64,000 nt of DNA, taken from the NCBI GenBank assembly GCA_032622095.1, contig CP136062.1, positions 137,286,351-137,350,350 of the forward strand, in the 5' to 3' direction. This document shows positions 11,400 to 22,519 of the stretch, one piece after another; position 1 is the first letter of the stretch, and each line of letters begins with the position of its first letter. Made by a program: the position numbers and the translations under genes. The DNA is from Siphonodentalium dalli. Its lineage: Eukaryota > Mollusca > Scaphopoda > Gadilida > Siphonodentaliidae. The notes below the pieces were generated by a model. It did not search any database, was not told the DNA's origin, and was given only the letters and a program-made list of their open reading frames with translations.

Positions 11400-14010
11400 T
11401 AAAATACAAGACAGATAACTCTATATATTTACACACTAAGTGTTATTATCACTAAATCCAGCATTATAATTGGTCGGCGCCCACATGGCTAGTTGCAGTT
11501 ATTTCTCGGTGAATGCGCAACAGCGTATAACTGCAAGCTCATAACAACATCGATACGTCGTTTGGGTTTGGAAAGACGAACGTGTAATGTTTTGGGCGCA
11601 TTTGGATTCGCGCAGGATTGACTTAATAAATCATCGGGTTTCAATTGTTCCTGTTAACTTTTGCCAAGGGTGCTATGGGATATTTTGGGCTTGTTTTGTC
11701 ACGATACACTTTTCGATTTAAATACATTTACAAAAGTGGCTTTTCGCTAAATGTATATAAATATAAGGATTAAATGTCATGTGGACTGTTTTTATGGAGA
11801 TGTAACCGTGAGGTAAGTGGTCATAACTTGTATGTAAAACCCTTGTATGTAAAAACTTGTATGTTAATCCTTATATATCCCGTCTACGCTCACGCTTTAC
11901 GAAGTCCAGCGCAATGAAATTTCACTATTGTAACCGGCTGTTGACTCATGGAAATGTCGGGCCTGTAAAACGCGTTATTTTTCAAACTAGCTGGCGACTT
12001 TGTGAATTTTGATAGGCGTAACACAGCTTATTGGATAAGCATAGAAAGGCAGTGTAATTCATCGAAATTAATGACAAGGGGTGCAAATTTCAACTTAATG
12101 CATAGTTTGTTGTGTTTATCTTTGTATACTTTCACAAAATTGGCAGTTTGAATCATGTACCATGGCAAATATTAGCCATAGTTTTACCCGTATAGAACGA
12201 TTAAATGGGGAGAGAACCGACTCGATCAGGAGAGAACCCAAACAATTATCAAAATTCGCGGTTTTTGTCGTTGTTATGACTCGCACAATGAAAGTTTCGT
12301 TATTAACACGCTCATTGGTGCCACAGATTGTGATAGGATCGAAAATAACTAATCCAATTATCACATAGATGCCTCAAAATTGCGTTTTAACTGTCAAAGA
12401 GTCGTGAAAATGTATAATTTCGATCAGCAAGAACCGTCACAAATCAGTCAAGAACCATCACAAACCGGCGATAGAACGACTTCCGATGTAACAGTTCCTA
12501 CACAGTGATATTCCAGTTGCAAGTTGCCGACTGGCGTGTGTTGAACGAATTGTCTACTAAGACACCGGTTTGAAGCAGCACGAAAATTAGTCGTATATAA
12601 AATGTACAATGTGCTGTCTATTTGATCTGGTGTGACGCAGTGCTAATCTTTTGAAGAGGTGGCGGTTTCTTTGCAATATAATAAGCATTGCAAGTTGCAA
12701 CATACGTGTATGGTTTATTATCATGTACAGTGCTGAACAATCCGGAAATGTAACTACTATTTATACCGCAAGGATATGCACTTAGTTTCTGCGTTACATT
12801 CAATAATTTATCATCACGCCGAATGAAACTACCATACACTGTGTGACGAAACATTACTTCGTATTATTATTTTTGGCCCCGACTGTAGACAGAAAACCCG
12901 AAATTTGACTTGCGTTGCAATGACCGATAAATCCTCCACATGGATCTGTTTTAATGATATGTGTACCTTTAAAGATAATTAACAACAGACTTGTATATTG
13001 CTAATACGTATTCATAAGTTTTTCCTACTAGGTGGTTATACAATAAGTTGCTTTCGTCTCGGCTTAGCTTGGTGGTTGCGGCCATTTTGTCAACCATTTC
13101 ATGACCGCGTTTGTATTATTCTCATCGTGTCAATATATTCTCTCTCGTACTCATATTTCACACAGACTGGTATAACTGCGTAATGCATATGACTAGATTA
13201 GACAAAATAGAAGAGCAAAATACGACCAGATCGTTGACAACCAGTTTTTGGGGTAGGATTTTGTTTTTACAGGTTTTGACCACTTATGATATAAGTACTC
13301 GCTAATTCTGCCTATTATAGCGACGGAGTGGTGTCTGTGCAGTTTTTAAAATAGATAGCTTGCGTCTATGTTTTGCGAAGCCGGAGAAATCCGACATCGA
13401 TTACAACAGTTTGCCTTCAAAATCGTCAGTATTTTGGCTCCGTGTTTTATTTCATATCCATATATGCGTAATTAACCCTTTGAATGGGTGTCTATGGTTC
13501 GAGAATATTGAGTGCTTTTTGTATACGTTTCGGCTGAAAAATTGTTACAGCATCCAATTATTTCCAGGATTGTGAAAAATATATTGTTTTTTAATTATAT
13601 GAACAAAATGATGTAACTTAGAAAGCTCAACTCGGATTTTAGGGGACTTTTCGTGACGCGTCCGCGATGTTATGGCCTAAATAATATAAACAAATCCGCT
13701 TTCCCCGATTATTTCCTTACTTTTCCACTTTCATGTCTAATGTGCCTGGACTATAAGTATGCGATGGTGAAAATCTGAAACTATAACACACCCATTAGAA
13801 GTACGTACGATATAGTGCTTTGAAGCTATATCATACAGTATACTGTAGTGGGTATTCCTATTTCCGTGGATCTATAAGGAATAAATCCAGAAAATTATTT
13901 GTAAATTTTATGCTTTATCAAAATGTTTTAAATAGTACATTTAAATTGATGTATTTTCTCTTTTCATGTCAAATATTAAGAAATTTCAATTATTATTACA
14001 TAACATGAGC
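11400..14010. other. Non-coding stretch
   Basis: No gene is supported. It contains the right-hand partners (near 12425-12515 and 13615-13755) of inverted blocks found at 7.1-8.5 kb. Short frames on both strands lack motifs. Confidence 0.4.
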
Positions 14011-14018
14011 CCTGGAAG
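14011..14018 (+). repeat. 8-bp target site duplication, left
   Basis: CCTGGAAG directly abuts the left end of the hAT element and is repeated exactly at 16879-16886 beside the right end. Confidence 0.85.
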
Positions 14019-14567
14019 TAGGGCCCGACGAAGCTTCGAGATTCGATTCGATTTCGAATCTTACGTTCCGATTCGATTTGATTCGAAAGTGGTTTTGTGA
14101 TTCGGGATATTTCGAATCATTATATACAAGTCCTTTATCACCGGGAATAGACTGCATTATCTATAAACAAAAATTCATTATATCCCCAATACTTAACCAG
14201 AGTCTCCTTCCGCGAACATCTGGGACCTCCGTAGTCCAATGTGTATAGGGTAAGTTGCCCAATGAATAGCTCATTGCTCATATATATTGGCCTCCCAGCC
14301 CAGTCCCAGCGAGGGTTACTCGTGGAGGGTCGGTGCAACTCGTGCAACCTGCAGGTAGGTCTGTGATAGTTTGCGTGTTCATCGCGGTTGTACCCTAATC
14401 GTAGCGCACACGGTTTCCTCCACCACATTAAACCAGCAATGTCGCGATATAGCCCGGCCCCAGCTGCCGAAGCAAGTGAATTTCTCGTGGAACATAATTG
14501 TACATGTATGTCGGTATCTAAAATTATTACCAGAAAAGCCTATATTGCGTTACTCAGCTCAATCAAA

Positions 14568-15323
14568 TCTATTATATATTTTGAAAGATCTGTGTGTGTG
14601 TTTGTTTGTGTGTAAGTTTATGTGTAAGTTTGTGTGTTTGAAATCGATGGACTCCAAAACGACTAAGCCAATTTCGATGAAATTTGGTATTTGGATGTGT
14701 TTTCGGCCGGAGACGAACATAGGCATATTTATTTGTCCGTGCGAGGTCAACTTTTCACGTGCGGAGGTCAAATCTATTTTTACGCCGTTTTTGCGCTAAT
14801 ATATTTCAGTTCGGTGCTCACAAATCGATTCGATATAGCGCGAATAATAAATTGCCAGTCATATAATTTGCACGGTTAGAATCTGTGTGGCTTCATCTTT
14901 CCAACGATATATAATATGTATGTATCCGTTTTAGTTATCTGCCTCAATTATTAGGTACAAGTGGTACGGGGATCTTTTATCAGGATAAAATCACTGCGTA
15001 ACTTCTATGACGTCGTCAGAGGTCATAAAGTTAGATTACGTTAACTCTCACCCTGCCGATGCATTTGACTGTGTCGCGTTAACTCATCACCGGCCGAGGT
15101 ATCCGCAAATGACATTGGGCTATATATCTCGGAAACGGGTGTAGCTATCGACTTGAAATTTGGTATGTGAATGTATCTTGCCCCGGATACGAATTTTATC
15201 GGGTCGCCGAGCACGTGCGACACCAGCTTCGCGCATGCGCAGACCAGATCTAGGAAACGGGTGGAGCAATCGACTTGAAATTTGGTTTTTGAATAGCCCG
15301 GACGAAGTCGGGTCACCTTCTAG
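14568..15323 (+). mobile_element. Helitron copy 1 of a head-to-tail pair
   Basis: It begins TCTATTATATATTTTGAAAG directly after an A. It ends with a GC-rich hairpin (CCCGGACGAAGTCGGG), then TCACCTTCTAG at 15323. The next base starts copy 2. TC start, 3' hairpin and CTAG end are the canonical non-autonomous Helitron layout. Length is 756 bp. It has no Rep or helicase; open frames here are by-products of the repeat. Confidence 0.8.
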
Positions 15324-16197
15324 TCTATTATATATTTTGAAAGATCTGTGTATGTGTTTGTTTGTGTGTAAGTTTATGTGTAAGTTTGTGTGTTTGAAAT
15401 CGATGGAATCGAAAACGACTAAGCCAATTTCGATGAAACTTGGTATTTGGATGTGTTTTCGACCGGAGACGAACATAGGCATATTTATTTGTCCGTGCGA
15501 GGTCAACTTTTCACGTGCGGAGGTCAAATCTATTTTTACGCCGTTTTGCGCTAATATATTTCAGTTCGGTGCTCACAAATCGATTCGATATAGCGCGAAT
15601 AATAAATTGCCAGTCATATAATTTGCACGGTTAGAATCTGTGTGGCTTCATCTTTCCAACGATATATAATATGTATGTATCCGTTTTAGTTATCTGCCTC
15701 AATTATTAGGCACAAGTGGTGCGATCTTTTATCAGGATAAAATCAATGCGTAAATTCTATGACGTCGTCAGAGGTCATAAAGTTAGATTACGTTAACTCT
15801 CACCCTGCCGATGCATTTGACTGTGTCGCGTTAACTCATCACCGGCCGAGGTATCCGCAAATGACATTGGGCTATATATCTCGGAAACGGGTGTAGCTAT
15901 CGACTTGAAATTTGGTATGTGAATGTATCTTGCCCCGGATACGAATTTTATCAGGTCGCCGAGCACGTGCGACGCCAGCTTCGCGCATGCGCAGACGAGA
16001 TCTCGGAAACGGGTTGAGATATTGACTTTAAATTTGGTATGTGAATGTATCTTGCCCCGGATACGAATTTTATCGGGTCGCCGAGCACGTGCGACACCAG
16101 CTTCGCGCATGCGCAGACCAGATCTAGGAAACGGGTGGAGCAATCGACTTGAAATTTGGTTTTTTAATAGCCCGGACGAAGTCGGGTCACCTTCTAG
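15324..16197 (+). mobile_element. Helitron copy 2 of a head-to-tail pair
   Basis: It starts TCTATTATATATTTTGAAAG with no spacer after copy 1 and ends CCTTCTAG at 16197, followed by T. The 874 bp are collinear with copy 1 except for one additional internal unit of about 118 bp (CTCGGAAACGGGT through GCATGCGCAGAC), present once more near 16005-16130. Confidence 0.8.
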
Positions 16198-16878
16198 TAA
16201 TATATATATTTTTTAAATTTAAAATAATAAAAAAAAACAATAAAGGTATATTAAATAAACATTTTGGGCTCCATTATGTCGTCTCCAAATCCGACCAACA
16301 TCTTTAAACGGCATATATGTTATCCGGAAAATGCCGGGACTGTTGTTCTCCATTCAGCTTATCGACGGACATGCCCAAGTTGGCCGGATACTACATGTAT
16401 ATATAGTTCCTGTAATCCCATTTGCGTATGCACCATTCTCAAGTCACGATACGCAATTTTGATATCACCCGTGCCTGCTGTGCGCCACAGGGTGAATCGA
16501 ATCAGACTCCATTGACTCCAAAGTTCCAAACTGCTTACTTTTCACGAACTTCACGCGCAGTGGCAGTGGCACAAATATGAAATGATGTCATGCCATTCTC
16601 ATATATTAAACTATTTTAAACTGTGATTAAATATTGTTCATATCATGTCATATAAATTAAGTTTAATGAACCTCCTTCGTTATCTCACTGACGGTATAAA
16701 ATCATCGAACATTTGCCCCCATTTTTGCTAGCACATGTACCTTCCACTGATCGGTACCGCAAATCTACTAAAGTGTTTGAAAAAGATTCGATTCGAGATT
16801 CGATTCGATTTCGAATCATTATCATGATTCGATTCGAGATTCGATTCGATGTTGAAATTGCCGATTCGTCGGGCTCTA

Positions 16879-16886
16879 CCTGGAAG
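16879..16886 (+). repeat. 8-bp target site duplication, right
   Basis: CCTGGAAG, identical to 14011-14018, flanks the right end of the hAT element. Confidence 0.85.
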
Positions 16887-17254
16887 TGACCGTATGTAGT
16901 CAACATTGGTTCAAGGTTTCTCGTATTTCCGTGGTGTACTCGTTTTGGCTAACTGGTACAGTTTGCACTCTCCGAGGACCGTTTAAATAACTAGTAATCA
17001 ACAGAAAACCGACTCACCACTTCAAATGTTCTGGTTACAAAACGTCGAAGCGGACATCGAAAGTGGAAAAATAGACCACGTAACTAGGTACGCAGTGGCT
17101 GTGTTCGTTTTCGCCCCATTATATCCGATAAGAAAATTAAATTGCTACGCATTTTGTCCCCGTACAGTTCCTGGTAACTTTTTCGTGTTTATAAACTTTC
17201 GTCTGCTAATTTTGTATACGCCTTCCTGTCAGTCGTAAATTTTCGGACTCAAAA

Positions 17255-17679
17255 ATGTCAAATTGGGGAGATTATGACATTGAAAGGATGTTTCTAGGAG
17301 ATTTCGATGTAGCAGAGGATACTACAAATATTCTCAGTGATGTAGGACTGACAGATATCTGCTGATAATGTTGACTGTAATGAGGATGCAGACAATCACC
17401 CCCTGTTCCAATGCAACTGCGAGTATAAATGTTGCAGAGAGTGCTCCAGTTACATTGAATTTAATTCCACATGAACTGTCCTAATGAAAATGCTAAGATG
17501 CCAAATATGGCATCTGAAGCTGTACAGTTACCGGTGCCGTCAATAACAGCATCACAACAGTCTGGCCCAGAGCCAATAGCACTGGTAACGCCAATGCACC
17601 ATTCGTACACCATAAGAACGCTCCTACGTATGTGAATGTTTCGAAGCAGGAAGTAAATGACTTCGAAGCGATTTTGTAA
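17255..17679 (+). pseudogene. Broken ORF with a cysteine cluster, unknown family
   Basis: From ATG 17255 the frame reads MSNWGDYDIERMFLGDFDVA and on to a TGA at 17363. In the next frame the message continues with acidic residues and a cysteine cluster (FQCNCEYKCCRECSSY). Farther on, shifted frames give SEAVQLPVPSITASQQSGPE and then APTYVNVSKQEVNDFEAIL before TAA 17677-17679. The run of plausible peptide across several frames suggests one old coding sequence of about 140 codons with frameshifts. It lies 0.85 kb upstream of the pogo-like relic in the same orientation, so it could be part of that transposon or an unrelated gene fragment. I do not recognise it. Confidence 0.35.
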
Positions 17680-17859
17680 TATAAACAATTTTATTTTGTT
17701 CAGTCTTGTTCAGTCCAATCACAATTTTGTCATTGCAATATATTTGGCTCCACAACAATACTAGTACTTTCCTATTTATTTCTGAGGCATTTTGCCTTTT
17801 GATGTGGCATATTTCAACTGACCATGTGACAGCTATGGGAGGCCGTTTTCAAATTTATT

Positions 17860-18135
17860 AAATAATTAGACTTAAGCGCAATTCAATTACGCGTAAGCGC
17901 AATTACTTACATTTGCATAATTGTTATTAAGCGCAACTGAATTGCGATTAAGCGCAATAGCCATAAGAAGTGTTCACCCCTCGTTCAAATGAGGTTCATA
18001 ATCAAGTTTGGCAGGACAGTCATCCTGCAGACTATTCTATAAGAATTAAGGGGGTTTTGTTTGTGATGATAGATAATTGCGCTTAAGTGCCATTCAATTG
18101 CACTTAAATCCAATTGAAATTACAGAGTTTTTAAA
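17860..18135. repeat. Palindrome island, TTAAGCGCAA type
   Basis: Many diverged copies of TTAAGCGCAATT and its complement AATTGCGCTTAA in both orientations over about 275 bp, separated by short unrelated spacers. The same motif fills 42240-42910 and 43430-43520. It is non-coding. Confidence 0.7.
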
Positions 18136-18139
18136 TTAA

Positions 18140-18330
18140 TTGAGCTTAAGCGTTGGACCAACGTTATGTCAACCAAGTGGTTTAATTCCCAACGTAATGC
18201 CAACATGTGGTCTGGTTATAAACATTGGCACAATCCCTGGGCCAACGCTTTGTATATCGTCCAAAGTTGACCCAAATGAGCAAAATTACGTTAGCCCAAT
18301 CTTTCAGAGGGTGGTTGTGCCAACATTGAC
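18140..18330. repeat. Palindrome island, GTTGGnnCAAC type
   Basis: Repeated half-sites GTTGGACCAACGTTATG, CCAACGTAATGCCAAC, GGGCCAACGCT and GTGCCAACATTGAC directly follow the TTAAGCGCAA island. This is a second small cluster built on a different palindromic theme. Confidence 0.5.
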
Positions 18331-18527
18331 TTAACCATGCCATGCTATCTGGGGAGGGGGTAAAATCAGGGCGTTGGCGTTCAGGGCCATATACCATTAT
18401 TTACCTTGACGAGGAAATGCTAGGGACACATAGGTTATGGTTACACATATACGCAGCCACAAATACTGGCCAATCATTTAGCTGTTCATCTGAATAAAAA
18501 CTTAACTATAAAAGCACCCCAAAGTCC

Positions 18528-18886
18528 ACCGGGATGGGCAACAACTGGTTGTATGGCTTTCTGGAACGCTGGAACGAAGTGCTAAAAACAGTGAAACCTC
18601 AGTCGCTTGACTCTTCGAACAAAGTCAACATCCCCAGAAGTCATAGAGAACTCTTAAATAAATCTTGGATAGGTATCAATTCCATGACAATCCTCATTTT
18701 ATATACAATCTAGACGAGACTGGAATACAACTCCAGCACAAGCCAAGTAAGATTGTTGTGGTTAAGAAATTAAAAGCACAAGAAATTAATTCACCAAGAG
18801 GTTCAACACCACCATTATAGGACGTCCAAATGACATTATTACCGTTTTACCACCACTCTATATATTCAAGGTGAAGCTCCATGTGT
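18528..18886 (+). pseudogene. pogo/Tigger-like (DDE_1) transposase fragment
   Basis: From 18528 the frame reads NNWLYGFLERWNEVLKTVKP then QSLDSS, as in the segment between the DNA-binding part and the catalytic core of pogo/Tigger/jerky-type proteins. After a frameshift near 18650-18665 it reads ILDRYQFHDNPHFIYNLDET then GIQLQ. NLDETG (18706 on) is the conserved catalytic-core motif of DDE_1 transposases. Next come SPRGSTPP, a stop, and in another frame TIIGRPNDI and LYIFK. Only about 120 codons remain, with at least two frameshifts. No N-terminal HTH/CENP-B region or terminal repeats were identified, so it is dead. Confidence 0.75.
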
Positions 18887-19113
18887 CCATCTTAAAGGCA
18901 CGTGCGGCCTTAATTGTCGAAAATATTCATATTTGTTCCAAACACCGTAAACAGAAAAACATTAAAACGCATACAGTTCCGTTCATAGTTACCATGACCA
19001 TCACGTAAACAGCATGTTATCATAAAGACCTACAATATTTTACCTAAGCAAGAGCCTGATTGTGTTACAGAAGACAGCACAATGCTACTGGCTAATCACA
19101 CACAAATGGCATA

Positions 19114-19162
19114 AACGCTCTTTATTAGTTCCATATCAGGTATTCACCAACAAAGAACGCTC
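19114..19162 (-). repeat. Paired GAGCGTT box, 42-bp spacing
   Basis: AACGCTC starts at 19114 and 19156, both minus orientation. On the minus strand the core contains ATACCTGATATGG, close to the core of the 6.6-kb pair. Confidence 0.7.
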
Positions 19163-19770
19163 TTTATGTTTACCATCATAATATAAACAAACACCAGAAA
19201 AGTAACTTTTTATGCTTTTGTTTACATAACAATGGTCAAACATATGACCATAAGATACTGTTTATGCGATATTTCTTATTTGTATACGTACAAAGTCTAT
19301 CTACATTTTGATGTTCTTTCTGTTTGTGGCGGGTTTTGACGGGTGGATATATTTTCACAGGATACCCACCGCCAAGGCCAACCGTGTCTTTAATCGTTCC
19401 TGGAGGTACATTATTTCTGTATACTACCCCTTTCTATACTGAATGGATTCGCCCTGGCACTAGTGTCAGTTAAAAAATGTACACCGGAATGGTCTATTAT
19501 TGATTTGGAGGAATGTTAAGGTGATAAATGTAGATAACTAAAAGCGCAGAAGTTGCCCTAGTTATTGAGGGAAATGTTTAGATAATAAGTTCAACAAACG
19601 TTTGTTGAATTTTTTATCCGAACATTTCCTACGGGATAATTACTAGAATTAGCATAGCACGGTGCGCGAATTCAAAACTGAGCGAAAAAGTGACTGCGCG
19701 AATTTAAATACGAGTGAGGTATTCTTGAAAGCCGCAGAATTTAGATCATTTTTAGCAAGAACAAAATAAA

Positions 19771-19819
19771 GAGCGTCAATCGATAAACTATTTCTTATAT
19801 GATCAAAGTAAAGAGCGTT
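19771..19819 (+). repeat. Paired GAGCGTT box, 42-bp spacing
   Basis: GAGCGTC at 19771 (in AATAAAGAGCGTC) and GAGCGTT at 19813 (in TAAAGAGCGTT). The core contains TATTTCTTATATGATC. Confidence 0.65.
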
Positions 19820-20195
19820 TGGTTGGGGGGGGGGGGTGAAATCAATTGGAAACTGATATGAGTGTCGGTGGTTATTTCTGTGCATATATAATCTGTATAT
19901 CGACATTTCGTGTGTTGACCAACCTATCTTATCCCTCCTAAATTACGCAAAAATGTACCAAGAGAATATCTTCCATTCAGGAGTCAGTCTAGACATTACA
20001 CAAAGCAAAGTTGTGTTCGTAAAATAGAGTCTAATTATGTACCGTATAGAACTTCAAATTACCATGCATGTGTGCGATATCAAATTGGTGTGTATATAGT
20101 TTCACATTTTCAACATTGTATGCATAGTACAGATAAAAAAAGATGAGCACAACAAAAGCTCCGGTCAACAGAAAGTCCGCGAGTGAAAGTTTATG

Positions 20196-21265
20196 TCAAA
20201 ACAACGCAATGTCGCTTGACAAGCGGTATCGTTCCAGTTATCTGTTGGTGCGTCGGACTATTTCATCGACACCTTCGGTAAGACACTTCGGATTTGGGCG
20301 TCTAGCTGCGCATATATATACGGATGGGGGATAGCACATGGACACAAGCCCGCCAAAGAGAAACTATCCAGAACAACCCACGTTATAATAACACATCACA
20401 CAAGATAATGTTATGGAAAAAGACACAGGTAAAATAATGTTAAAATTAAACGTCGGTAACTCAACAAAAACAACATGTTCACAGTTTATTACACCGGATA
20501 AGTTGATAATACAATGTTTTTGAAGATTCCTCTTTCAAAGGGTATATAATAAGGCTGAAGGGGTCACTCTCACCAAACAAAAAGTGCTGAAGGGTACACA
20601 GGATTTTAAAAATGTGCTGAAGGGTACACAGGGTTTGAAATGTCATTCTAAAGGACATTCAGTCTTCGTATATGCCATGATTTCTGTTAGTGAATAAATG
20701 TTTACGTTCCAATGAATATTAAAATGTACTGAAAACAAACTGCTAATGGGCGCCAGATTTTCATAAACGCAATTTAAGTAATGGTGTTCGTGCCGATCAC
20801 AAACCCTGTGTACCCTTCAGCACATTTTCAAACCCTGTGTACCCTTCAGCACTTTTTTTGGTGAGAGTGACCCCTTCAGCTATAATAATGCATATATTTT
20901 ATATATGTGATCTGAGGGTTAGAAAATTTAGTGGGCCTTTAACACGAACACTTCTAAATGCCTTGATTACACCCTGATTGGTATAACTCTCACCGACCAG
21001 TTAACGTGTTGATGAGCACTCTGCTAGAGTGGTCGATCAGAGAATAAAGTAGTTATTTTCATAAAAACACTTCATACAATATTCTCAGCAAGCAACATCA
21101 TTCTCATTGGAGTAATAATTTCCGTTTGTTTATCGGTGATAAATTAGTCTTGATGTAAGGAGTAACTATTTACGATTGTGCGCAGTTCCGACATTGTCTT
21201 TTCTGGAATGGTAAAATCGACTTGGTTTGGAATATTCGGCAATATTTGATGTTCGTGTTTCATAT
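20196..21265 (-). repeat. Interspersed repeat R1, copy 2 (inverted)
   Basis: Inverted relative to 6130-7078. It starts with ACAACGCAATGTCGCTTGAC at the left and ends near the ACATTGTCTTTTCTGGAATG block at 21190. It is interrupted by the TIR element at 20553-20880. A plus-strand frame at its left end contains SSYLLVRRT and HFGFGR, as does copy 1. Confidence 0.6.
20553..20880. mobile_element. TIR element (MITE), 328 bp, probable 8-bp target duplication
   Basis: Inverted ends of about 80 bp read GCTGAAGGGGTCACTCTCAC, then two copies of a GTGCTGAAGGGTACACAGG unit inside each arm. TATAATAA lies at 20545-20552 and 20881-20888. One extra G at the left end makes the boundary uncertain by a base. An 8-bp duplication suggests hAT-driven mobility. 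A decayed half copy lies near 28648-28735. Confidence 0.75.
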
Positions 21266-21942
21266 TTTATTGAGCACCCCATATATACAAACAAAGTTGT
21301 TGACAACAAACTAATATAGAATGAACGAGTGGGGATTGGAGCACAAGTTATAGCAACTTGTGTCGCCAGGAGGAAGATGGTGGTGGTGCACGGAAGAAAA
21401 ATTTACATGCATTATTGTTGAACACAAACAAATCTGTCTGAACACACAAAAACAATATGGAATGGTAAGGACAGATAGTTTTATCGTCATAAATTTAGTG
21501 CATGCTGTCATCTAGATTTAAGTTAATGTACGACTGGTTGTGTTCACTAATTGTTTTTGCCAAATCGCAATGAGTTTGTAATATATTTTTGGACAGCTGC
21601 AAATAATAGGTAATTTCCTTCACTGGAAAGTGAGATTAATCCACAAAGTAGATCGGCAACATGTATTTGATATATAGTCCAATCCGCACTATTTTTACTT
21701 CGAGGTTGGCCCTTTCTTTTTGATAAAAGGGAGAAGAAAAAAGTAATGATCAGCGTCCTCGTTTAGGTAGCCACAGCTACAATCAGGGTTGCTTTTTCAG
21801 TGATTTTGACATTTTTCACAATTCAAATCGCTGCATTTATTTCGGAGTCTGCATAAGCTTTCCTTCTGTCGCTAGAATAAAACATGGTGGTTTCAGTGTC
21901 CCGGATTGGTGGTTTACAAGGTTAGAGAATGTAGTAATTGGT

Positions 21943-22519
21943 GCGCTTTGTTGCACAGATCCCCTGGTGCGACAACACTACCATGAGTATATACCTTAAT
22001 ACAATTAAGGTTTATATCTATCGGACCTATATTGAGCATAGACTTACTTGCTATAAAAAATTCATCAATATCCCCTGTGCATAAAAAAATGCCACATACC
22101 CTGGGTTAGTTCTCAATTATGAACCGCCCTGAAAATGAGGATGTAATTTGACCAAAGTTGCTTTAATTTGTGCAAAAACATTTGGCCAAAGTTTGTTTTT
22201 AATTTGGCCAATACAATTTTCATTTGGACTTTTGGCCAAAATATTTTTCGGTCCAGCGCGAACATATTCGCGCCTTTAATTTAGTGTATCTCCCGCTTCG
22301 ATACGTGTAAGATCACCAAAGATATATAATATATGAATACATGTATGTTCGAATATGGTCTCAATAACTTGGAATATGGCATATTATGTATAGGGGATAT
22401 TGATGAATTTTGAGATGAAGTGAGTATGCTCAATATAGGTCCGATAGATATAAACCTTGTATTAAGGTATATACTCATGGTAGTGTTGTGACACCAGGGG
22501 ATCTATGCTTTGTTGCGCT
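21943..22519. repeat. Inverted repeat, about 155-bp arms
   Basis: Left arm 21943-22105 and right arm about 22365-22519 are near complements, sharing CCCCTGGTG, CACTACCATGAGTATATACC, TATCGGACCTATATTGAGCA and ATTCATCAATATCCCCT. The 260-bp loop holds TTTGGCCAAA-type palindromes (22150-22250). Part of the arm recurs at 39990-40030. Confidence 0.7.

Larger units (their letters stand above)
14019..16878 (+). mobile_element. Non-autonomous hAT-type DNA transposon (2.86 kb) with nested Helitrons
   Basis: The left end reads TAGGGCCCGACGAA and the right end, reverse complemented, TAGAGCCCGACGAA (13 of 14 match). Subterminal arrays of GATTCGATTCGA lie inside both ends. The exact 8-bp duplication CCTGGAAG flanks it. 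An 8-bp duplication and a TAGGG-type end are hAT characteristics. No transposase is present. Some 1.63 kb of its length (14568-16197) is two Helitrons that landed inside, leaving an original hAT body of about 1.23 kb with no recognisable coding content. Confidence 0.8.
18890..20195. other. Non-coding stretch with paired boxes and a hairpin
   Basis: No gene seen. A hairpin at about 19568-19632 (GGAAATGTTTAGATAATAAG versus its near complement) resembles one at 41345-41402. Two paired GAGCGTT boxes are annotated separately. A G-run lies near 19825. Confidence 0.4.

Noticed and set aside
13473..13495. TTAACCCTTTGAATGGG, piggyBac-like end
   Set aside because: No matching inverted partner with TTAA nearby; similar one-sided matches at 45383 and 57258 rejected for the same reason.
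14371..16216. Several frames of 90-150 codons with similar peptides
   Set aside because: They lie in the hAT and tandem Helitron sequence and repeat because the DNA repeats; no Rep, helicase or transposase motif.
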